Assembly: GCA_015063135.1 (NCBI GenBank)
Contig: SUTA01000004.1
Location: 62,001-126,000, forward strand
From: Thermoplasmata archaeon
Lineage (GTDB): Archaea; Thermoplasmatota; Thermoplasmata; Methanomassiliicoccales; Methanomethylophilaceae
Direction of reading: 5' to 3'
DNA length: 64,000 nucleotides
Shown here: positions 26,217 to 35,937 of the stretch, in pieces
Layout of the letters: each line of letters starts with the position of its first letter
Numbering within the stretch: the first letter of the stretch is position 1
The notes under the pieces: model-generated
What the model saw: only the letters and a program-made list of their open reading frames with translations
What the model was told of the DNA's origin: nothing
The model's database searches: none
Program-made: the position numbers and the translations under genes

Positions 26217-28707
26217 ATTCCAACCCCCTTGTTCTGCTGTACCTCAGGCCATTTTTATTATTCCAGCATTCGTTTCCATCGTCATCTGTGGCTTTTGTCA
26301 TCAATAATTTGACAACGTACTGCCACTTGCCATGCTCATAAGCAGTTTCCGTAATGCCGACGGCATTTTTTTTCTTTACTGCGACCGTACTCGTCTCGGG
26401 ATTCCCCGATAATGGGATAGTTTTCCCATCGAATTCTTGGAGAAGAAGGCATTGAACTGTACGCTCATCCGTTTCGCGAGTGGTCGCACGTTGAACCGCC
26501 TCCCATTGGCTATCGGAGAACTCTGATGCCAACGAGCACCCATAGCAAGTTTCCGGATCCAGGACTACACGCTTGTAATTGGCAATTGAGCCTTTGATTA
26601 TACCCATGAATTCCTCATAATTCGCGAAGAATGGACTGCCTGGCCCAGGCTCCCCATATGCAAACTCTATCATCCTGCGATAATCCGCAGGTATCGAGAT
26701 TTTTCCCTCCTGCATCAGCACTGCCGTATTGAACAGGACGCTGTGATTCCTGTAGACGAATGCCGCCCTAGGGAGGTATCTCGAATACCAGAACTCATCG
26801 GGCACAGATGTCATGGGAGGCCCATTAACGACGAATTCACAGCCGATTGGGGAATCGTTGAAACGTTGGTCACGACCCAATCTCTGGATTAGGGAGTCTA
26901 TTGGCGCGAGATCGGAATACACCCTTTCAAATTCTATGTCCAATGATTGCTCGATGACCTGCGTCCCGATGACTATCATTCCCTCGGGAATTGCCCCTTT
27001 GCCACATTGCCTGAACAGCTCACCCTCTATTGCCGTGCGATCTGCCGCTATGAAGCGGGAATGCAGAAGGACCTTCTGGTAAGGACCGTCTGGAATCGAA
27101 TCGAAGGCTTCGATTGCATCATCCACCGTGTTGCGGATCCAGCATGCTCTCATGCCATCGTTAGCCAGAGATACTAACTCGTCGATTACTGCTGTATTAT
27201 CTGAGATGTATCTTATTGGGACGTTGCGCAAACTACGCTGAGAGCATTCGACCGGCTCCTGCTCAACGACATCACGACAAACGGTTATGAGTGGATATTC
27301 CCAGGAGAGGGTGCTGGTACAGCAACCGTAGCTCTCTATGAGCTGTCTCTTCATTTTGGATGGGATGGTGGCTGAAAGGAGCACGATTGGGACCCCATAC
27401 AATTTGCAGTAGTGAATGAATTCGCACAATAGGCCGAACGTGTACGCATCATATGCATGGACCTCGTCAACGACCACAACATGCCTGGCCGCTGCCAACA
27501 GCTTCAGGGGCTGATAACGGACGGGTATGACGGAACATAGAATCTGATCCACAGTGCATACCGAAATATTGGCAAATAGGGCCTTGTTCTTGCCGAACGT
27601 CCATCCCCTGTCAATATCCAGACCCGCATTCTCTAAGAAATACCGGGAGGAACCGTGCTGCAACGATACACTGACATCATCGGACACCATGCTGGAAGCA
27701 TACCCGTTTAATCTTGTGAATATCAAGTTTGACGTCGAACGGGTTGGTAACGCGAACGTGATCCCGTCAGCGTCTGTGCTCTCCAGACATCTCAAAGCGC
27801 AAAAAAGTGCGGCCTCCGTCTTTCCTGAACCTGTGGCATCCTCAACTATGCACAAAAACGGCGAAGTTGCATCCAAAGAGGACATCTCGCTTTGGGCTGG
27901 TGATGGAGGGAACCCAAAGATCAATTCAAAATCAAGCTGCTCAACTTCCTTGCGGAATATGTTGAGGGAGTCTTCTCCGATGATAGCATCAGCCCTATCT
28001 CTCGCGATTGAAAAATAATCACTCAATGAGATAGCTTCGGAGTGATAGTCAAACTCCCCCGATGCAATCCAATCGCATTGGTTTATCACTGCTGCAACAA
28101 TGTTCGTCAGTCTGTTGAAATCGTCTGAATGGATTATCGCATCGCAAATTCCAGGTGCGACTTTGAACAGCTTTGCCATCTCCTCTATAACGGCTCTGGC
28201 ACTTTCTCTTGATTGCTCATCGAACATTGTCACGAATCTGTCGTAATGAAGCTGATCGTCGCAACCCCTGGGACTCCCGTGGTGCATTGCGGATGCACGT
28301 ATGAGACTCCTTAGAGACCTTCTGTCTCTCCGGTTACCAGATGTGAATCCAACCGATCTGGCTATGGTGTCAAAACAACTACCTATCATCAGATTGTAAC
28401 CGCCCACATCATGACGGTAGCCGTTACTGAATCCATCGGCTTTCTGGAATGCAGGGCAAATCTTGCCGATGTCATGGACTGAACTGAAGAATACGATCAG
28501 ATCTATGACTGCGTCGGATCCATAGGGTTCCGGTATCTTGAACGATTTGAGGATACGGGTATCGCGCGTAAGGTATGCTTTGCAGACGGCCGCTGTGTCT
28601 ATAAGATGATATTCCAGCAGATGAGTCCCTCTAGAATCCCTCTTGGCCCAGTACCGCCCCGTCTTTTCCTCTGTGATTCCCGTTACCGGGATCGGAATCT
28701 CGTCCAT
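26209..28707 (-). CDS. cas3: CRISPR helicase-nuclease Cas3
   Basis: 832 aa, TAA stop. N-terminal HD nuclease with SSVHDIGKICPAF near 75 and AMHHGSPRG near 140; then SF2 helicase motifs: EDATGSGKTEAAL, VVVDEVHAYD, LLSATIP, IGTQVIEQSLD and QRLGRDQR. It degrades DNA opened by Cascade. The ATG at 28707 is preferred over a TTG three codons upstream because TTTATATC (28731-28738) is about 26 bases away. No CGA occurs among its roughly 50 arginine codons. Confidence 0.96.
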   Translation of the reverse strand: MDEIPIPVTGITEEKTGRYWAKRDSRGTHLLEYHLIDTAAVCKAYLTRDTRILKSFKIPEPYGSDAVIDLIVFFSSVHDIGKICPAFQKADGFSNGYRHDVGGYNLMIGSCFDTIARSVGFTSGNRRDRRSLRSLIRASAMHHGSPRGCDDQLHYDRFVTMFDEQSRESARAVIEEMAKLFKVAPGICDAIIHSDDFNRLTNIVAAVINQCDWIASGEFDYHSEAISLSDYFSIARDRADAIIGEDSLNIFRKEVEQLDFELIFGFPPSPAQSEMSSLDATSPFLCIVEDATGSGKTEAALFCALRCLESTDADGITFALPTRSTSNLIFTRLNGYASSMVSDDVSVSLQHGSSRYFLENAGLDIDRGWTFGKNKALFANISVCTVDQILCSVIPVRYQPLKLLAAARHVVVVDEVHAYDAYTFGLLCEFIHYCKLYGVPIVLLSATIPSKMKRQLIESYGCCTSTLSWEYPLITVCRDVVEQEPVECSQRSLRNVPIRYISDNTAVIDELVSLANDGMRACWIRNTVDDAIEAFDSIPDGPYQKVLLHSRFIAADRTAIEGELFRQCGKGAIPEGMIVIGTQVIEQSLDIEFERVYSDLAPIDSLIQRLGRDQRFNDSPIGCEFVVNGPPMTSVPDEFWYSRYLPRAAFVYRNHSVLFNTAVLMQEGKISIPADYRRMIEFAYGEPGPGSPFFANYEEFMGIIKGSIANYKRVVLDPETCYGCSLASEFSDSQWEAVQRATTRETDERTVQCLLLQEFDGKTIPLSGNPETSTVAVKKKNAVGITETAYEHGKWQYVVKLLMTKATDDDGNECWNNKNGLRYSRTRGLEYV

Positions 28708-28738
28708 TTCAATCAAGCGTATACTTTGGAGATATAAA

Positions 28739-28754
28739 TAACATATGTATGTTA
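28739..28754. promoter_or_regulatory. Dyad operator candidate at the cas promoter
   Basis: TAACAT-ATGT-ATGTTA abuts the cas3 TATA element. The outer bases TAACA and ATGTTA are repeated at the same spacing at 29570-29585, before the CARF-wHTH gene, again directly adjoining its TATA element. Confidence 0.65.
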
Positions 28755-28773
28755 ATTTTGTATAGACGTTATT

Positions 28774-29559
28774 TTACAGATAAAATGTCTTGATAACAAA
28801 ATGTCCAAACTCGGTAATAATCAGCTTCTTATGCATTTCTGGATCTCTTTTGACCCATTTACTGGCTATCCACTTATCAATGAAATCACGATTGTAGTAT
28901 ACTTGATCATTCGCTTCAGATGACCTCTCCCAGATACCGCTTTCTTTGAACTCGGCGACCATCGCTTTGGATGTCAAGGGCAGACCGTCCTTAATGTGCC
29001 TGTCTAGGATGCGAAGCCCGATGACTAACCGACGGTTGGGCGCTGAGATGTTAAACTGTTGGACGATGTGCGGCTCCCTGATTGTTTTGATCAATCCGAC
29101 AGGTGTACTACCATCATAATATATTGAACGCAAATCGTCCGCATCCTGATGCAAATACTCTCCTGCTCCAACGGAAACTGGTTCAGTATTCTCATGCATC
29201 ATGGAAATAATGGTGGCTGCACTGATATACTCGGGAGAACCGGCGGAAATGTTGACATATATGACTGGTTGAACCTGGGATAAATTCTCAAGTTCGACTA
29301 TTGATTCCACTTCCCTGAGCATGTTATCGAAATAGAATACCTTGCTGTTATGCTCGCAAATCTGGACATCGGGCAAGGATTCCTTTATTAAACTGACTGT
29401 CTGATCGTAGAAACTCTGATAGAACCAGTTTTTTGAGTTGCTATCATCAACGTAATGGATGATATGTATGCGATCCACATCGAAATACTTGGCCGCCTCG
29501 GATACACGGACTGTCTCCGTTGTGACACAGGAGATCATCACACGTTCCATCTTCCCCAT
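28774..29559 (-). CDS. CARF-domain winged-helix regulator beside type I-E cas genes
   Basis: 261 aa from the ATG at 29559, TAA stop. ERVMISCVTTETVRVSEAA then VDRIHIIHY, and later VIYVNISAGSPEYISAATI, fit a CARF-like Rossmann domain of the DUF6293/Csa3 kind. The C-terminal third (RLVIGLRILDRHIKDGLPLT onward) is a winged helix. Such proteins sense cyclic oligoadenylate or related ligands and control cas genes in archaea, usually with type I-A. Start is uncertain: ATGs at 29559, 29550 and 29538 are possible, the last being nearest to leaderless spacing. Confidence 0.75.
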   Translation of the reverse strand: MGKMERVMISCVTTETVRVSEAAKYFDVDRIHIIHYVDDSNSKNWFYQSFYDQTVSLIKESLPDVQICEHNSKVFYFDNMLREVESIVELENLSQVQPVIYVNISAGSPEYISAATIISMMHENTEPVSVGAGEYLHQDADDLRSIYYDGSTPVGLIKTIREPHIVQQFNISAPNRRLVIGLRILDRHIKDGLPLTSKAMVAEFKESGIWERSSEANDQVYYNRDFIDKWIASKWVKRDPEMHKKLIITEFGHFVIKTFYL

Positions 29560-29569
29560 GCCAGATAAA

Positions 29570-29585
29570 TAACAATACAATGTTA
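29570..29585. promoter_or_regulatory. Dyad operator candidate at the CARF-wHTH promoter
   Basis: TAACAATACAATGTTA, 16 bp like the cas3-promoter site; 11 of 16 bases, all in the arms, are identical. On the minus strand both run into TGTTATTTAT, i.e. dyad then TATA box. Confidence 0.65.
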
Positions 29586-29688
29586 ATAAGTTACCTTCAT
29601 TTTTGCCGCTGAAATAGATGTTACTGAAGTGAAATACATGATGTTTGAACAATGCATATTATACGAACTAGGGTAATCCACATTTATC

Positions 29689-31113
29689 ATGTCCGAAATG
29701 GCAGGTAGCACGAAGATGGTCCTCTTCGCCATCGTACTCGGAACGTTCATGACGGCGCTGGACGCCACCATCGTCTCGGTGGCGCTGCCGACCATCGCCA
29801 AGGAGTTCGGCGAGGCGGGGCACGACACGGCCAACGTGTCGTGGATCCTGCTGATCTACACCATGATGCTCTGCAGCTGCATCCTCCTGTGGTCGAAGAT
29901 AGGCTCCAACAAGAGCTACAAGAAGGTCTTCGTCAGCGGCGTCGGCGTCTTCGCCGCATCGTCGCTGGCGATAGGGATGTGCGGATTCGTGGAGCAGCTG
30001 GGGCTGTTCGCGATCATCCTGCTCCGCGCGGTCCAGGGGATCGGCGCTGGGATGGTGACCGCCATGTCCCTGGCCATGATATCGTCGTACCTGCCGAAGT
30101 CCGCCATGGGCGCGTCCATCGGCATGGTGACCCTCGCCGCATCTGCGGGCACCGCGTTCGGCCCAGCCCTCGGCGGGATCCTCACCGCGTTCCATTGGTC
30201 GCTGATATTCTTCATCAACGTCCCCATAGGGCTCGTCTGCATCCTGATGTGCATGCGCTACATGAGGGGCGAGGAGATCCACACGGCCTCCGGCGCCAAG
30301 GTGGACTACGTCGGCGCGGCGCTGATCTTCGTGATGATGTTCACGCTGATCTTCTACCTGAACAAGGGCCCCGACATGGGATGGATGTCCGATGCCGGGA
30401 TCGCCCTGATCTTCGTCATGGCGATCGCCGCCGGTCTCCTGACCTGGTGGGAGAGGAGGTCCGCTGACCCGCTGATATCCCTGGAGATCCTCGGGGAGCC
30501 GCGCATCAGGCGCAGCATCATCGTCGGCATGCTGCTGTTCATGGCCATGGCCGGCAGCTACCTGCTGCTCCCGTACTACCTGCAGTTCGTCCAGCACTAC
30601 GAGACCGTGGAGTACGGCCTCATACTCATAGCCAACTCCGCCGGGATGATGGCAATGGGGCCCGTCGTCGGGAGGATAGCCGACAGGACAGGTCAGAACA
30701 GGAGGTTCGTCATCGCAGGTGCCCTGATATGCGCCCTCGGATTCCTGATGCTCAGCAGGATGGACGTGGACACCGGCCTGCCGTGGATCCTGGTCTCGCT
30801 GTTCGTCATGGGAGCCGGAATCGGGATGGCCCTGGTATCCTCCACCAACCTGTCGTTCACCTACATCTCAGAGGGGCAGGACGGCCAGCTGTCCGGGCTG
30901 ACCAACACGTTCAGGCAGGCCGGGAGCTCCGCGGGCGTGGCGATACTCAACGCCGTGTTCATGGCGTTCATAGTCATCGTACCGGGATCGACCATCGTGG
31001 GGGCCGACCTGATACCGGGTTTCAGGCACGCGTTCTTCGTGGCGATCCTGATCTCGCTGATCGCCTTCGTGATCGCCATGGGGCTGAAGGACAGGGAGCC
31101 GTCGGAGGCGCGA
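29689..31113 (+). CDS. MFS drug exporter (DHA2/EmrB-like, 14 membrane segments), CGA stop
   Basis: 474 aa. TFMTALDATIVSVALPTIA is motif D1 of the 14-TM DHA2 family; LLRAVQGIGAGMV (motif B) and GMVTLAASAGTAFGPALGG (motif C of exporters) follow. It should export drugs or toxic compounds by proton antiport. The frame ends MGLKDREPSEA-CGA (31111-31113), just after the last membrane segment. Standard code would continue 52 codons antisense into the HipA gene. Confidence 0.93.
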
Positions 31114-32241
31114 GGACACCCTGTCGATGCGTTCGGAGAGGATGGCCTTGATACGGGATGCCCTCTCCTCTCCTATGAACCCGTTCAGCGAGAGCAACGA
31201 CTCCGCATCTGGGAGGATGCCCATGGCCGCATCCGAATCGAACCAGTCCAGAGAGGAAACCAGAGATAGCTGGCTATCGAAATCCTTGGCGAATGGCTTG
31301 CACGAACGGTCCAGCCTGAGGGGGATATCCCCTGTACGCAGCAGGCACCCCAATGCAGTCCCCGTATCGTATATGGGTGCCATACCGACATAATCTAGCG
31401 TTATGGCATCCCTTATGAGGCCGAAATTGCTGAGATGGCGGTCGTTGTTCATCATGATGTAATCTACAACCAGCATCCTATCCAAGAAAGGGACCGCATC
31501 TATCCCTGCTTCACCGCATAGACGGATGAACTGCCCCATTGCAGACTCGTCATTGCGACGAGGCGAGGACGCCAGCAGATTCGATGCCGTGACCAGGTCC
31601 TGGCTGCTGTTTATGAAATCCCTGCATGAGCAATATGGGTAGCCCCCTATCCATACGAGATCGTAATGGCAGCATTCCACCTCCTGCGACTCCATCAGCA
31701 TCGTGGCGATGACCTCGTTGAAGGGCTCCTGCATCACCTGCCCACTGCCTGCTTTAAGCAGATGACGCTCGCCGTCCACTATCTTCCAACGCTTGTTCAG
31801 CACACCGTCAGACGTATTATCGGGGGAGCAGAAATTGAATCCGCCAGTGGCATAGGTGTTGCCGAACAGAAGGTCCCCCACATCCTCCGAGAACGCATTG
31901 TCGAAGAAGTTGACATCCGCCCATTCGACATCGTCTCCTGGCTTGCGGATCCAATACTGATCCGACAGGCTCAGCCCCATGCACCTCTCCAGTAGGATGC
32001 CCGTGGTCCTTATGCCGAGACGATACAAGGCATCCCGTATCCCGCTGCGACTAGCCGGGATGGACCTGGACGACCACCAGTGACGAATGGCATTCCCGTC
32101 CAGGAGGCCCTTGATACAGGTACCGACGGGAAGATGCTCCTTGCACAGGACCCGATCGACCCGAGCAAGATAGCCGTCATCGTCCAGTACTATCTCTGCG
32201 ACCGGAACATCCCTGTGCATGAGATCGTACTTCATGGCCAT
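31102..32241 (-). CDS. HipA-like kinase, orphan (paralog 2), CGA stop
   Basis: 379 aa to CGA (31104-31102), matching the 380-aa paralog 1. The kinase motifs are NNDRHLSNFG near 265 and PIYDTGTALG near 290; start MKYDLMHRDVPVAEI equals paralog 1. The tail ERIDRVSSRL aligns with the paralog end ESRADSLSALIRGN, so CGA falls where the paralog has TGA. Standard code gives 457 aa, the last 78 being antisense to the MFS gene. The two genes overlap by 12 bases. No HipB partner. Confidence 0.88.
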
Positions 32242-32284
32242 CGTTTCGTCAAGGTTGTATTGGTCTATAAATCAAGCCCATGGA

Positions 32285-32791
32285 TCGCTGCAGTATCGGG
32301 TACTTCTGCACGATGGAGAAACTCTCCCACTCCTCCTTGATGGAGAAGCGCTCGTAGCCTCCGAGGTAGTACACCGCCCACAGGGCAAGTATCCACGTCA
32401 GGCGGTAGTCGAGCAACGGATTGTCCGTCGGCGGCACATGCATCATGTACATGACGATGAGGAACGCCGTCATCGCCAGCGTGGTGAGCTTGGATGCGAT
32501 CCCGAGGATCAGCGTGAGGCCCAGGATGAGGAGCCCGGCCATGAGCAGGACGTCCACGACAGGGTTGCCTCCGAGGGCGATGAATAGGTCCTTGAAGATC
32601 CCGCCGGTGACGAGGTCGACGAAGCTAGACGGGGATACCCCGTCTATGACCCCTGAACCGGAGGGCGTGGCGAACCCCAGGCCGAAGAGCTTGTCGAGGA
32701 AGGGCCACAGCATCATCCAGCCGATCGCTATGCGCAGGACGGCAAGGAAGCACTCGCCCTTCTCCCTCCTGTCCATAGATCTGAAATCCAT
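32285..32791 (-). CDS. DoxX-family membrane protein, CGA stop
   Basis: 168 aa with four hydrophobic segments; AVLRIAIGWMMLWPFLDKLFG at the start is the DoxX signature (lR..lG..fl.aGl.Kl), followed by LLMAGLLILGLTLILG. DoxX-type proteins include quinone-linked oxidoreductase subunits; function here unknown. Ends KYPILQ-CGA (32287-32285); standard code adds 12 residues. TTTTTAAC about 26 bases upstream suggests its own leaderless promoter. Confidence 0.82.
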
Positions 32792-32827
32792 GATGGGTTG
32801 AGCGGGAGCGCCGTTAAAAAGGTTGCC

Positions 32828-32853
32828 GGGACCCGGGAAATTATCCCGGGCCC
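32828..32853 (-). terminator. Hairpin between cls and the DoxX gene
   Basis: CCCGGGA-AATTA-TCCCGGG, extended by GGG/CCC around one mismatch, 12 bases after the CGA stop of cls. On the minus strand a TTTTT run follows about 10 bases later. Under the standard code it would lie inside the cls coding frame. Confidence 0.65.
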
Positions 32854-32865
32854 CTCGACATTCCC

Positions 32866-34296
32866 TCGGGACAGTCCGCTGAACAGCCTGGAGAATGCCA
32901 CCCTCAGGGCCTTGTAGCCGCTGATGTTGTCGTAGTCCTCCCTGGTGTACTGGGTGCAGTACTCCAGGTCCTCCATGAAGGCCTCGTCCATCTGCCTGCC
33001 GAGGTCGTCCGAGAGGATCACGGCGTTGGTCTCGAAGTTCAGCACCAGGGACCTGTCGTCGAAGTTGGCGGACCCCACGGAGCAGTACCTGCCATCCACG
33101 ACCATCGTCTTGGAGTGGACGAATCCCCTGTTGTACATGTACACCTTCACGCCGTTGCCCATGACCTGGTAGGCGCTGCTGATGTTGCACCAGTAGACGA
33201 ACATGTGGTCGGGCTTGTCCGGTATGATCACCCTGACGTCGACGCCGTTGGCGGCGGCCACTGACAGGGCGTCCTGCAGGGAACCGTCGGGGATGAAGTA
33301 GGGGGAGTGCAGGTACACCGTCTTCTTGGCGTTCCTGATCAGCTCCAGGTATTCCATCCTGACGGGGTTGAAGTCGGCCACGTCCGGGCCTCCGGATACG
33401 GTCAGCACCCTGGTGCTGCCGGTCACATCGGGCTCCACGCCGTAGTAGTCCTGCATCCTGTCCTTGGGGCACATGGGCCTCTTGGTGGCGTACTCCCAGT
33501 CCATCTGGAACCTCACCTGTATGGGCTTGACTGCCCCGCCGGTGATCCTCACGGCGGTGTCCCTCCAGTATCCGAACGGGCCCTTCCCGAGGTACTCGTC
33601 GCCGATGTTGAAGCCGCCGCAGTAGGCGATCTTCCCGTCGATGATGCCTATCTTCCTGTGGTTGCGGTTGTTCTTCTTGGGGCTGAACAGCAGCCAGATG
33701 ACCTTGTGGAACACGGCGAACTCCCCGCCGGCCCTCTGGAATACCTTGATGGACTTCTTGGGGCCCTTCCCGATGCCGAAGTCGTCGGTGAGGAGCTTGA
33801 CCTCCACGCCCTCCTTGACCTTCTGCGTGAGGATCTCCATCAGCTCGTTGCCGAGCTCGTCGTCCCTGATGATGTAGTACTCCAGGTGGATGTACCTCTT
33901 GGCGGCCCTGAGGTCGGCGTACATGTCCCTGAACTTGTCCTCTCCGAGGGTGTAGAGCTTGACGTCGTTGTCGTTGGAGAACCCGAGCCCTCCGGAGGCC
34001 AGGATGGCCTTGGCCGTGCGCTTGAAGTCCGGATCCGGATCGGTCTCCAGGAGCTCCTTCCCGTCCGGGACGACGTCGTTGATCTCCTCGTCCTTGATGC
34101 CCTTCCTCTTGAACTTGAGGGTGGAGTAGAACGTCTGGCCGATGACGATGTACAGTATGAATCCCACGATCGGCAGCAGCACCAGAATGAGCGCCCACAG
34201 CAGGATCTTCGACGGGCTGTTCCTCTCGGAGAAGAAGAGGATGAGCAGGAAGATCACATCCGCCATGACGATCATCTGGGTGAACCAGTCTATCAT
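32866..34296 (-). CDS. cls: Cardiolipin synthase-type phospholipase D protein, CGA stop
   Basis: 476 aa, usual Cls length. Two N-terminal membrane segments, then two HKD motifs: NHRKIGIIDGK near 218 and VHSKTMVVDGR near 395, each with the GG/GSxN follow-up (GGFNIGDEY, GSANFDDRS). It joins phospholipids to form cardiolipin-like lipids; bacterial-type Cls enzymes also act on archaeal lipids. Ends LFSGLS-CGA (32868-32866); standard code adds 46 residues overlapping the DoxX start. ATG at 34296 follows GGTGA and overlaps the upstream stop. Confidence 0.93.
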
Positions 34297-34904
34297 TCGC
34301 TCACCCCCATCTCCCTCCTGACATCGCCGTCGGCGATGAAGGATATCATGAACACCGCGATGATCATATGGGCTATGTGCTCCGCGAGCTCCCAGTAATC
34401 GTCCGCTTCCTCGATCGCATCCAGGGCCATCAGCACGAAGGCGATGACCAGGACGGCCCATACCACTTTCTTTACAGGGCCTTTCTTGCCGTCGGCGACG
34501 ATTCTAGATATCCCCAGGACGATGGCCGAGAGGACGATGGTCGCGATGGCGATGTAGAGAGCGAAGGACTGCTCGTCGGTGTACAGGTACACCGCCAGCG
34601 CACCGCTGATGCCGCTGATGAGCATGCACAGTCCGATGACCGCGATGTAGCTGCGGATCACTTCGAGCCTGGACCTCCTCGTGGCCATGGTCTTGTGGGC
34701 ATTCCCCGCGTAGATTATCGCCGCTATCGCGTTCCCAGCGCCCGTCAGCAGGCAGAACATCCGCGCGTCCGTCACGCTGTCGGGGACCTCGATGGCGTAG
34801 TCGCCGAATGCGGCAGCCAAGAGCATCACCGCGTTGGCGGCCAGCAGTATCGCGACGATCCAGAAGATCATCCCGAGGGATCTGGTGTCTTGGAAGAAGA
34901 TCAT
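34293..34904 (-). CDS. Membrane protein, six segments, unknown function
   Basis: 203 aa, TGA stop. Six hydrophobic stretches (e.g. FWIVAILLAANAVMLLAAAF, ALYIAIATIVLSAIVLGI), no recognisable motif. It overlaps cls by four bases (ATGA), so the two are co-translated; a role with cardiolipin synthesis is only an inference from that. Confidence 0.7.
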   Translation of the reverse strand: MIFFQDTRSLGMIFWIVAILLAANAVMLLAAAFGDYAIEVPDSVTDARMFCLLTGAGNAIAAIIYAGNAHKTMATRRSRLEVIRSYIAVIGLCMLISGISGALAVYLYTDEQSFALYIAIATIVLSAIVLGISRIVADGKKGPVKKVVWAVLVIAFVLMALDAIEEADDYWELAEHIAHMIIAVFMISFIADGDVRREMGVSE

Positions 34905-35032
34905 TTTCCTATCACTGCGTGAGGATTAGGGTGGATGTATATAACCGAGATTACAGCCGCGATCGCGCATCGGAAGATGGGAAATGCCAGCCGCTCAGAA
35001 CGGGCCATGTCCCCGATCAAGGGACTGATGAG

Positions 35033-35105
35033 TGGGCCCGCCCGGATTTGAACCGGAGTCTATGGCTCCCGAAGCCACAAGTATACCAAGCTAGCCCACG
35101 GGCCC
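35033..35105 (-). tRNA. tRNA-Pro (CGG)
   Basis: Cloverleaf with acceptor GGGCCCG / CGGGCCC and discriminator A, D-loop AGCTTGGTA, anticodon loop TTCGGGA (anticodon CGG, reads CCG), T-loop TTCAAAT. All acceptor bases pair. No intron or encoded CCA. Confidence 0.95.
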
Positions 35106-35220
35106 AATGATTCCCCGATTGACTGGTCCGATAAAAGCATTGCCGTCCGATGCGTGCAATTTCCTTAACTTTCATAGCAACCCAAGGTTAGAATAATCGC
35201 AAATCATCCTAAGATCGCCA

Positions 35221-35438
35221 GGGTGGAAGTCCGGCTAGCAGGACTTCCCCAGGCCTGCAACCGGACTCTATTCTGTGAAACCGAGGGAGGTGACAACCTG
35301 CCAGAGAAATCAGGACCAGGGCAACCTGTTGCATTGGACCGCCCTGGTCCTTCAGTGGTTTAGGCTTTTGGCCGAACTGCTGATTTGAAAAGACCGAAAG
35401 GGCTCCCGCCGCGACAACGGCGGGTTCTCCAAATCTTC
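35221..35438. ncRNA. Candidate structured RNA, class unassigned
   Basis: The 457-bp gap 35106-35562 has no ORF but several strong stems: GGAAGTCC / GGACTTCC (35225-35248), a 10-bp GGACCAGGGC / GCCCTGGTCC, an outer AAATCAG / CTGATTT enclosing a three-way junction, and CCCGCCG / CGGCGGG. GTGGAAGTCCGG resembles RNase P conserved region I, and CCTGCAACCGG resembles the Alu end of SRP RNA, but the hallmark GGCTTA or GGAAGGGAGCAGC segments are absent. The rest of the gap shows no feature I can name besides a probable UspA promoter. Confidence 0.5.
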
Positions 35439-35562
35439 AAGTTCATTTTCACTTCACTCGCTTAAATATCTTGCCTATTGGCTTTTCATGCCGTAAAAGC
35501 TGGAGCCACCTACAATCTGCCATAGGTCAGATACTTATCCTAAGTCCGCAATCGCACCGACA

Positions 35563-35937
35563 ATGACCATGCTGGTTGCCTACGACGGCCGCGAGAACAC
35601 GGAGAAGGCGCTAGATTACGCCATAAGGAACGCCAAGGTGTACGGGGAGCAGCTAATCGTTTTGTCGGTCGTCACCCGCGACGGGAACCTGGACGAGACC
35701 AGGGCCAGGATCGAGACCGCCCGCGCCAGGGCCGAGAAGTCCGGGGCTGAGGTCCGCGCGATCGTGGAGTCCGGGGAGCCCGACAAGGTCATCCTTCAAA
35801 CTGCATCCCGCTTCGGATGCGACACGATCATAGTCGGAAGGTCCAACAAGAAATCCAGCTTCGACAGGGTCGTCCTCGGGAGCGTATCCAACTCGATCGT
35901 GGCCAACGCGGGCTGCACCGTCATCGTCGTTCAGCGA
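35563..35937 (+). CDS. UspA-family universal stress protein, CGA stop
   Basis: 124 aa. LVAYDGRENTEKALDYAI at the start and DTIIVGRSNKKSSFDRVVLGSVSNSIV near 90 give the Usp fold with its ATP-binding G-x2-G-x9-G(S) variant. The chain ends in the last beta strand, CTVIVVQ-CGA (35935-35937), as Usp proteins normally do. Standard code extends 63 codons antisense into the neighbouring complex subunit. The two genes overlap by 7 bases. Confidence 0.93.

Noticed and set aside
35221-35438. Calling the structured RNA RNase P or SRP RNA
   Set aside because: Short similarities to both exist, but the diagnostic core motifs of each are missing.
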